Shown here: piece after piece, positions 56,617 through 64,000 of the stretch
Position numbering within the stretch: the stretch's first letter is position 1
How the letters are laid out: each line of letters begins with the position of its first letter
From: Tomocerus qinae
Taxonomy: Eukaryota; Arthropoda; Collembola; Entomobryomorpha; Tomoceridae
Reading direction: 5' to 3'
Length of the DNA: 64,000 nucleotides
NCBI GenBank assembly: GCA_020055645.1
Contig: CM034546.1
Span: 31,000,001-31,064,000 of the forward strand
Made by a program: the position numbers and the translations under genes
The notes under the pieces: model-generated
Told to the model about the DNA's origin: nothing
Seen by the model: only the letters and a program-made list of their open reading frames with translations
Databases searched by the model: none

Positions 56617-58400
56617 TTAACATGTTTGGGTGGTGGTGAGGTTTGTGTTTGTATCCATGGCTATTGCTCCTAATTCTACGTCATGATTAGAAGGGTCTTC
56701 AGGGAATGAGCCTATTGTTGTTATGTCATGTGGATCGTCATCAGTGTCTGTGCCTGTTGTGGGATTCTCGTAGATTTGTTTGTTGTTAGTGTACGTGAAT
56801 GGATGTTTGAGGAGGTGGTGCTCGCCCTCTTCCTCTCGCTCTCTCACTATATGAGCGTGGTGGATTGGAGTCATGATTATTGTTTTGTTGGCGTGTGTTT
56901 GTACGTGGGGGGATGAGGATTGGTCGCTGCCTCGTCCTCTCTCCACTCTCTCCACTCTCTCTCCACTCCCGCCTCTTGTGTTTCTCTAGTTGCCTCTATT
57001 TATGTTGGTAACAGTATAATTGTCAGGGAGGAGTCCTTTTGTGGAATTGGTTGTGGCAAACTTTGGATCGGTATATTTAGTTTTTAAAAGAGCAGTGGCC
57101 TGTTTACGGTAGGCATCAACGTGTTTTTGATATTTATCGATGTCTTTTGAGATTGAGGCATTGAATTGCGATTGACATTTGACGCTTTCGTCAATGTTTG
57201 TTTTGTCTACTATTGAGGGAGTTTTCTTTATTAATTCCGTTAGTAATATAGAGTACATATTTGTTTGCTTTTCTATGCTCGGCATTGTTTTGTTTGTACC
57301 TGGTTGTCGCCAACTGGGCATTGTTATTCTAAGTTTGGACCTGAATTGTGCCCAATCTGTATTAGTAAATATTTTGTTTGGGCTAAAGGCGTTTAGAGCA
57401 ATGTTTTGCAATTTAGCAAACCATGCTGCGCCTTGTTCAATGAGTATTTTTTATCTGCCGCTCTCGTTAATAGGGTAAATGGGAAGGTTTTCTGATTTTG
57501 TTTTTTAATGGCTCTATAAATCATTGCTTTCACTTTGATTGAAAATAGTTCCATTTTAAAATAGGCCCCTTTTATGGTGGCCATTGTATAGAGTCGGCTT
57601 GTAAGTGCCTTTACACCGTTTTGTTAAATTAACGTAGCAACCGAAGTAAATTTCAAATTTCGGTTCGTTAAGCTTAGCTTTAACGTCGCATACTGATGTA
57701 TGCTCTGCAAAAGCTTCGCTCCATTTTCCACTACTGTGTAGAATCTGGAAAAAACTCGTTAAAATGGTTACTACTTGTTCGCAAGTAATATGGTCGAGGT
57801 CTGTCACTAGTTTCTGATTTATACCTTCTTGCAATTTAGCCTCGTCTGGGAATGCTGGTGTATCGGAATAGCAATTGGCTAGACTATCTAAGTATTCTAA
57901 CACAAGGGGATCTTCTGGGGTGATCATTAATGCGTGGTGTATGGTGTATATTGTCATTGTCAAGGAGCGCTCTATATGCATTTGTGGCTTCGGGGAAAAT
58001 TTTATGTATTTGTGTCAAAAGTTGTTCGTCAGTATAGTTGGAGCCACAATCATTTAAAGTTAAACTATTTAAAGTATTATCGATAAGAATTAGGTGGTTA
58101 ATTGAGGATCGACTTACTGAGTATAGGAGGATTGTTAGTTCCGTGTTGGTGGTTGTATCTTGCCTTCCGGTCGCTTCTGCCCGTTGTTGGTTGGATCTCT
58201 CTTGTCGGTCGGCTTGTGAGGAGTTTGGAGTAGGTGTAGTTGTAGAGAAGGGGGGTATCTGTCCTGCCTGTGGGTGAAGGAGTATGCCTCTGTCTCGAGC
58301 GTTTTGCAAGATTTCTCGGGGTGATTGCGTTGGCCGTTCAGTTCTGGGTGTGGTCGTCCGTTGTCGGTTATCCATTCTGGCTTTGAGTTCAACCTGCAAC
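56617..58400 (-). pseudogene. Conserved unknown protein upstream of the Penelope-like RT
   Basis: A protein of nearly 600 residues laid out on the - strand over several frames: a Pro/Gln/Thr-rich start (58399-58200), then globular parts at 58130-57884, 57981-57640, 57600-57420 and 57411-56986, and a His/Asp-rich tail (56955-56617). Conserved sections include ITCEQVVTILTSF, HTSVCDVKAKLNEPKFE, LYTMATIKGAYFKMELFS, DKKY and DWAQFRSKLRITMPSW. The diverged copy at 61900-61440 keeps the same motifs (ANTSVCDVKVCLNEPKYEF, LYTMATIREAYFKMEMF). Mostly helical, no enzyme motif seen. It occupies the place of a Gag or nucleocapsid protein, which is inference only. At least three frame breaks and one stop in this copy. 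Confidence 0.6.
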
Positions 58401-58645
58401 TGGTGTGAGGTTCCTGGTGTTTGGCTGCTTCTACCGGTGATGTTTGATGGTTGTGATGATATTACTCGTTTCTCATATGATGGGAAGCCTGATTGTTGGG
58501 GGAAGAATCCTTCTACTGGGGAGGTGAAGTCTAATAGGGGGATGGGCTTAATTTGACTTTTGGGGAAATTTCCAATGGATTGGTCTAGTTTTTTGTTGAT
58601 TAGGTATGGTAAAGTTAAGTGGTAGTTGGATGGTTTGGGCTGTAT

Positions 58646-59161
58646 TTAATTTGGGTTGTGGTTTAGGTGGTGGTTTGAAGGATTGATTAGGATTGTTTGT
58701 GAATTTTTTGTCTTAATTGTTTTGGATTGTTTATTTTGATTAATATAATGGGTATCGGTAAATTGTGGGATGTTAGGTAAAGGTGAGTTAAATATGGGGA
58801 CACCTCTTTCTTTTTGTAGGATTTGTGCAGGTGTTTCCGTGGGGAAGCCTTGGTACATCTTGAAGTAGGTTTTTTTGGTTAGAATTTGGGGTGGTATAGG
58901 GAATGTGACATTTAGGTTGACAGTTCCATTGGGGAGGGGTAGGTTGTTTCTATCTATTTTGACGTGGATGATATTTGTTGGGTTATTGATATTGTGTTTG
59001 CCAATTATTTCTTTTGCTTTTATCTGATGTTTAAGTAACAGCTTTTCGTATTGAAACTGGTAGAAATGATCTTTCAGTGATATTCGGAGTTCATTATCCG
59101 ATATATCTTCTGGGGAATCGTAGGGTGAGCACGAAGAAATGGAGGTTGGGGTTACTGACAA
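58646..59161 (-). CDS. N-terminal ORF of the Penelope-like element, 171 aa, unknown
   Basis: Open frame from ATG 59161, the first ATG after the hammerhead-like core. Begins with a Ser/Pro/Asp-rich stretch, then helical (DHFYQFQYEKLLLKHQIKAK), a beta-like part (IIHVKIDRNNLPLPNGTVNL) and an Asn/Lys/Thr-rich tail. I find no known motif. It may be a separate ORF1 or the first part of the protein that follows at 58400. Confidence 0.5.
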   Translation of the reverse strand: MSVTPTSISSCSPYDSPEDISDNELRISLKDHFYQFQYEKLLLKHQIKAKEIIGKHNINNPTNIIHVKIDRNNLPLPNGTVNLNVTFPIPPQILTKKTYFKMYQGFPTETPAQILQKERGVPIFNSPLPNIPQFTDTHYINQNKQSKTIKTKNSQTILINPSNHHLNHNPN

Positions 59162-59179
59162 ATAGACAAGTTTTTATTA

Positions 59180-59225
59180 TTGAACGGGACGCGTTTCGAT
59201 ACAGTTTAATCTCTTCAGCCTGGCA
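59180..59225 (-). ncRNA. Hammerhead ribozyme-like core at the 5' end of the element
   Basis: On the - strand CTGAAGA (59218-59212) is followed by a 14 nt GAT...ATC mini-stem (59211-59198), GAAA (59197-59194) and CGCGTC (59193-59188). This is the order of the conserved hammerhead core CUGANGA / GAAA / UH cleavage site, with the very short stem III known from Penelope-like elements. Stem I could form between TTTGCCAGG before it and CCGTTCAA after it, with an internal loop. Stem II has only 3 bp, so activity is uncertain. Confidence 0.5.
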
Positions 59226-59544
59226 AAACATAGTGGAATAGATGTTTTTAAAGATATAGTATAATTCAAATAAATAAATATATAAATTTTAATTGTTTTT
59301 GAGTGTTTTGTTTATTTGTGTGCTACTTTACAAACTGTATTTCAAGCTCTTCGACCATCTACTAGTTCTTACTAATTATTCCATACATTGCGCAATTATG
59401 GCCTTTGGTCCACTTGGTTAGACACACTGTGCACTCCTTCACTAGGTACGCATATACCTCGGCGAGCCAAGTTAAGCGAGAGCTTCCATTGTGTTATTAT
59501 CTTTCAATCTCTTCGTTTTCGAGGCCTATTCAGAAAACTAAAGT

Positions 59545-60165
59545 GCATACTATAATATAGGAAGTGCAAATAATGTGCGTGAAATTGGTGAGTTTGAAAT
59601 CGAAGTAGAAGGTATACGCATAACACATTCTGAATCTTTGAAAACATTAGGGTGTACATTTGACCCGACTCTTTCATTCAGAAATCATATAAATATTCTT
59701 TCAGGTAAATGTCATGCAATTATAAAATCATTATATCCGATTAAACCACTTATTCCCCAATCATCTCTTATTCTATTATGTAATGCATTAATATTATCAA
59801 AATTAAACTACATTTCAATTATATGGGGAAACGCTAATAAAACTAATATGCGTATTATAGAAAACACTAAGAAGAGTGGGTAGAATGGTGCTAGGGAAAA
59901 ATAGCTATGATTCTATTAAAGAAGATATAACATGTAAATTACAATGGCTGTTACCAAAAAGACTGTACAAAAGGGTGTTATAACGGGTAATTCTTCATAA
60001 TACTTACACATATTACTTTAAATATATAAGTATAGTATAACTACTTTATAAACTTACTATGAACTATGGGCTAAAATATTATATCAACACAAAAGCTCGC
60101 TTGGTTGTAATTATTTTTATAATCTGAGATGTTTACGAATAAAGTATTATTATTATTATTGGTTG
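59545..60165 (+). mobile_element. 5'-truncated LINE: C-terminal end of a non-LTR reverse transcriptase
   Basis: The frame from 59575 reads SLKTLGCTFDPTLSFRNHI, CNALILSKLNYISIIWGNAN and IIENTKKS, the segment that follows the catalytic core in Jockey/CR1-type LINE RTs (LGV..D..L.W..HI, YG...W, N). Past a one-base shift at 59880 the sense goes on with RMVLGKN. The 3' end is a short TTA microsatellite (60146-60161) instead of poly(A). It lies between Penelope-like fragments on the opposite strand. Confidence 0.75.
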
Positions 60166-60169
60166 TGAA

Positions 60170-60660
60170 GGTGATAATGTTAATTGGATCATTGGTGTCG
60201 GTATTGGAATCGGCTGGTGGGGGTAAATTTCCTTATCGTCCTCTTTCTCTGCTTCTAAAATTGTCTCTGGGATTGCGTCGTCTTGGGTTTATCTGGTAAT
60301 GTGTTGTAGAAGTGGTAGTTTAGGTGGTTGGGCCGCGTCTTCTGCTTTGGCCGCTGCGAGCATTTGTGTATCTTCCTAGGGTGTATTCTTTACTTGTGTA
60401 TGTATTGGTGTTGGGGGGAGCGGGGCATTTGACTTATGGGTAAAAGTCCTTTAGTTGTGTTTGTGTGTTATAATGATGGGAAAGTATATTTTGTTTATAT
60501 TTTTCCACACGTTGTTGGTATTTATGTGGGTTAAAAGTAATATGTGTGTTTAATTGCATGTGATTGTTTTTTAAGCATTCTTCTATGTTTGTTTTGTCAG
60601 TCGTAGATGGTGTAGTGGTTCAGTAAGTATTGTCGAGGGTTCGTTGTAATGTCTATGCTA
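60170..60660 (-). pseudogene. Fragment of the Penelope-like element (copy 3)
   Basis: 60500-60620 matches the part of the unknown protein at 57080-57240 (KHVD-like and TKQT/NKTN segments; the DNA TATGTTTGTTTTGTC recurs as CAATGTTTGTTTTGTC). It is followed by an Ala/Glu/Asp-rich stretch, the equivalent of the acidic tail. No continuous frame. Confidence 0.4.
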
Positions 60661-62080
60661 GTTGGTAATGCTTAGGGAGCACTTCGATCCCATTGCAATG
60701 CCTTTAATTTGTTTATATATGTTGCCTTTAAAATTTTAAGTAGTTGGTATTTAAAATGATATCTAGGATGTCATGTATGAGTTCTTGCGGGTACCTATTG
60801 TATTCTGGTGTTAGTGTGTGTCTTAATTGTGCGTATAGGTGTGTTATTGTTTGGGTACCTTCCCTAATTGGTAGGTTTGTGTACATACCTGTGATATCGG
60901 CTGTGGTGAGAGTATACTCTTTGTTTGGTAGTAGTACTATGTTTTGTAGTTGGTGTATGGGATGGGGTGTGTCTATTATTATGTCTGGCACATAGATATA
61001 GAAAGAGGATTTAGATAACGCATAACAAAATAACAGGATAAGTAACAGGATATTGTAAACAGGCAAAAAGCTTCCATTCTCCACACTTTTTACACACGTT
61101 TCCCGGTCTTGGCCTTTCGTACAACAAACGCTTCCATATAAATTAATACATTGTGAGATAGGGAAATGTTTCTTCTAGTAGGTTGGGTTTCTAATTCTAT
61201 GGTCTGGCATGTATACCATTATCTAGATAACGATTTCATCCTAAAACATGGCTAGGCCTTGTGTCGGTGTACCTATTGCACAGCAGATTGGTTTGCCCTT
61301 AAATATGCCTATGAAGGGTTTATGAACTTTCATTAATAAATTAAATAAATAATAAAATAAATTTTCCTGGATTAATGTGTGATAAATCAGGTAAAAATTT
61401 GAAAAAATGTCTGTGGTTGGTAGTAGTGCTTCTGCAGTGGTTATAACTCTGTGTTTATGTTAGAGATGGAGGTATTAATGAAATTTGTTTGTGGTAGGTA
61501 GAGTTCAGTGTTGTTTAATTGTAAGATACCAGGCTGTCGCTTGTTCATTAAGTATTTTTTGTCGTTAGTTCTAGTGTGGAATGAGAAGGGTAATAGTTTG
61601 TAGATTTGTATATTAACTTTAGCTTTAATAGCGAACATTTCCATTTTGAAATAGGCTTCTCGAATGGTAGCCATTGTGTATAGTTTACTAGTAAATGCTT
61701 TGATCCCATTCTGTTGAATGAGAGTGGCGAATGATTGAACTCATATTTGGGTTCATTTAGACAAACTTTGACATCACATACTGACGTATTGGCTGCCAAA
61801 GCTTCTGTCCATTGGTGGCTGCTGTGGAGTAATTGATAGTAACTTGTTAGAATTGCGACTACCAGTTCACAGGTATTGTTATCTATATCAGTAATTAATT
61901 CAAGTTTTTATTAAGTCTATTAATTCGGTTTTATTTGGAAAAAATTGGGTATCATGTTTTACATTTATGATGGTATTTTAGTATTTGGTCAATTAACGAA
62001 TTGTGTGATTTACAGTCATTATTGGTTGAAGTATGATTATCGGCGTTTTCTGTGTGTTGTCCTGATCGTGAACCGAATCT
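60660..62080 (-). pseudogene. Penelope-like element, diverged copy 2
   Basis: On the - strand: unknown-protein motifs (LVVAILTSYYQLLHSS, ANTSVCDVKVCLNEPKYEF, YTMATIREAYFKMEMF, 61910-61560), then directly RT N-terminal motifs (QLNNTELYLPQT, LLMKVHKPFIGI, GTPTQGLAMF, 61530-61240), then RT core (TLTTADITGMYTNLPIREG, NRYPQELIHDILDIILNTNY, IKGIAMGSKCSLSI, 60930-60665). The C-terminal half of the unknown protein is deleted, fusing it to the RT. An extra ~210 bp between two AGATAACG words (61012 and 61223) repeats the VPDIII/MPDHRI segment. Many stops; dead. Confidence 0.65.
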
Positions 62081-62129
62081 TCCGGTCTAAAAGAATTAGT
62101 TTGTTTGTATTTATGGAATTATGGAAAAA

Positions 62130-62450
62130 TAAATTTATGAAATGGTTTTCACTACTTGTAAGCCCGTCCTTCCTTTAGGTGAAGTCTCCTTTTTATCAGC
62201 TGTATTCTCCAGCAAAGTGCCCTGGTTAACAGCATTTGTAACAATTGCCTTTCCTCGACTTTTTCTTCTTAGAAAAATTGGTGGAGATCCTGCTAGATAG
62301 TGTTGGCTGGATTCCTGTGTGTGGTTTACCATTATGGCTGTATTTCAAGCAGTTGCTGTTGTTCTGCAGTAGGTATTTGTAGGATGCCATTCTAGCGTGT
62401 TTGTCCATGGGCCGCCTGTTTTCATCCTGTTGTTGTTCTCGTGTTCGGTG
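62130..62450 (-). pseudogene. Decayed zinc-knuckle (CCHC) fragment
   Basis: A Lys/Ser-rich stretch (KKKKSRKG) leads into CYKC, then a stop codon, then PGHFAGEY at about 62265-62225: the spacing of a CX2CX4HX4C knuckle with the last Cys changed to Tyr. This is a retroelement Gag-type nucleic-acid-binding motif. Whether it belongs to the neighbouring Penelope-like copy 2 or to another element (for example Copia-type) cannot be decided here, and the long copy shows no knuckle. Confidence 0.5.
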
Positions 62451-63115
62451 ATGTAGGCAAAGGCAAACCGAACTATTGTAGTGGGCTTGTTATCGTATTA
62501 AATCTTTAACTGAGTTTGAAAGAAGGTCATGCGGTAGAATAATCTTAAATATAATTGACAAAACCATTGCAATAGACTGTTTACTTTTCATCTGCCTAGT
62601 ATTATAGTTGATAATATAAAATTTTGTTTTGACAATTCTGATTTCTTTTTCCTGTATAAAACACGAAAAGTAATGTTTAAATTTATATGATGACGTTTTC
62701 AATTGTGTACAAATGGAGTAGAGGGGCATATTATAATAATACTTGACAACAATCTACAAGTTAGCGCATAGCAATTTTTCACACTTCTTTGATAAAAATA
62801 TACAATCCCTTTGTAAGAGTTTTAAAACTCGGTCTTGCGTAACTTACAACCAAATAACTGACATTCAAATCTCACTATTATCTATTAGTTTTAACCAAGA
62901 TTTTTGTACAGATAAACAGGATAAAATTGACTAACCTATTATAATATCTAATTTTTAAGTTGCACTTACTGAATGCTCCTCATAGGATAAATCAAGTGTC
63001 ATTATTGAAAAAGTTGTATTCACTTAAATATATTCCTTTTAAAATACTATAATGCAATATAATCATTGCAGATTGCATCCATTCATAACGGCATATATAC
63101 ATGTTTAAACACATT
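62451..63115. other. Spacer, no gene recognised
   Basis: AT-rich. Small ORFs at 62490-62729 and 62743-62934 show no family likeness. This is the 3' flank of the - strand membrane protein gene. Confidence 0.4.
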
Positions 63116-63988
63116 TTAAGAAAAAGCAATTAAAAAAGTTAATAAATAATTTGAAAAGTAGAAATAGAATGCCAAAACAAAAATATTTTCCACATTTCCT
63201 AATGGACTGATTTGAATCCCATAGTATTTCAAGGCAAAAATTCGTCGGTGTGCTATTTTGCCAAAAGAATGGTTTTCCTGGTTCCAAAAACATATTTGTC
63301 TCATTAGCTTATGACATTGTTTGGATCTTTCGTATACTTTTGCAGCAAAAATGAGCAAGACCGTCGCGAAATAAGTGGCACATAAAAAGATGAAAATATA
63401 AATCATGTAGTAGACAACATTCATTTTCTCATAGAACCTAATGACTCCAAAGAGTCCTAAAATCATAAATGCCCCCAAAACTGTTATGGAGAAAGGAAAC
63501 GCAACCGGTGATTGACTTGCGTTGAAATGTTGATTTAGAATGCGAAGTTTTTGGTACTCTCGTAGTCTTTGGTGTAGATCAATCATTGTAAAGTTACTGA
63601 AAATAATTTTTCATTATTATCATTGACATGTATTTTATATTATTTTAAATTATAGAAAAATTTATATAATAAATATAAATAAGAGGATATAAGCCAACAT
63701 GGTTAAAAAGCCTACGAAAAAAACATACCATAGAATTTTGATCCAATATGCTGCAACGATCATGTAAATTTCTACAAATAAGTTGTTCCACACAATTACA
63801 GCAAAGACACTGTACTTGGAAAATATTTCAAAAATGAGAAATGGTATTAAAATAGGTGCAGTTTGGTGTTGTTGAGGAACATAAGAAAATATAAATTGTT
63901 GTTGGGCTGGAGACAAAACAAAGAGAATGATGTGCAAAGTGGCAGCTGTAACGGCCATGTAGCAGTGTAAGAAAGTCAAAAAGTTCAT
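63116..63988 (-). CDS. Multi-pass membrane protein, chemoreceptor-like, two exons
   Basis: Exon 63988-63729 and exon 63596-63116 join in phase 2 over a 132 bp GT-AG intron. The first exon encodes MNFLTFLHCYMAVTAATLHI, a short loop (SYVPQQHQTAPI) and two more helices. The second starts with a cytosolic-looking REYQKLRILNQHFNAS, then two adjacent helices (VLGAFMILGLFGVI, YYMIYIFIFLCATYFATVLL), another basic loop and a last hydrophobic segment ending TFLIAFS. About 246 residues. The frame is open to the window edge, so more N-terminal exons may lie outside. Loop-helix layout recalls insect gustatory/odorant receptors and the gene at 45466-46070; ligand unknown. Confidence 0.6.
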
Positions 63989-64000
63989 GAAATTTACATG

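Larger units (their letters stand above)
54500..59225 (-). mobile_element. Penelope-like retroelement, long copy
   Basis: All recognisable pieces lie on the - strand, in order: hammerhead-like core (59225-59180), an N-terminal ORF (59161-58646), a conserved unknown protein (58400-56617) and a Penelope-type reverse transcriptase (56260-54540). The relatives at 60170-62450 keep parts of the same order, so the ORFs belong to one element. Several one-base frame changes occur in each ORF. The 3' boundary is unclear and no endonuclease is visible. Confidence 0.65.

Overview
The window is nuclear DNA from an animal, most likely an arthropod. It is AT-rich, with short introns (about 60-160 bp) bounded by GT-AG, SMYD-type SET/MYND genes, a Methuselah-like GPCR and CARD/NB-ARC genes. 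The set of families (SMYD expansion, chemoreceptor-like seven-helix genes, NB-ARC genes, Mth-like GPCR) reminds me of springtails (Collembola), but that is an inference from general knowledge; no rRNA or mitochondrial marker is present to prove it.

Layout. 1-8085 is a satellite with a ~174 bp monomer arranged in a higher-order repeat. 8186-9530 is a second, unrelated ~125 bp tandem array. After a short stretch with nested MITEs (9901-10451), 11154-15629 holds one long + strand gene. It encodes two complete CARD-NB-ARC-TPR-like units fused head to tail; the second unit has lost key ATPase residues. 16085-27634 (- strand) is a Methuselah-like GPCR whose ~80 bp intron has been expanded to about 8.5 kb by a young Ty3/Gypsy LTR retrotransposon (17751-26162). 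That element has intact gag, pol and an unusual non-env third ORF, and a textbook -1 frameshift signal between gag and pol.

28334-29140 is a non-autonomous hAT-like element with an 8 bp target duplication. From about 30.9 to 52 kb the DNA is a set of diverged segmental duplications. Two intact SMYD genes (31909-34153; 39145-41763) share every intron position and phase. At least two decayed SMYD copies and two partial multi-pass membrane (chemoreceptor-like) genes accompany them, with recurring upstream blocks and several MITEs between.

52.6-53.6 kb looks like the decayed 3' part of an enveloped LTR element. 54-62.5 kb is a nest of Penelope-like retroelements (- strand): one long copy, a diverged second copy and a fragment, with a LINE tail lodged between. 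These copies carry, upstream of the reverse transcriptase, a conserved protein I do not recognise, and a hammerhead-ribozyme-like core at the 5' end. This is the best candidate for something undescribed. The window closes with a two-exon multi-pass membrane protein gene at 63116-63988 (- strand).

Several genes need one-base shifts, mostly at homopolymers. One patch of the satellite is peppered with small insertions, and the two LTRs differ mainly by indels. Residual long-read consensus error is therefore a live alternative to pseudogenisation throughout.
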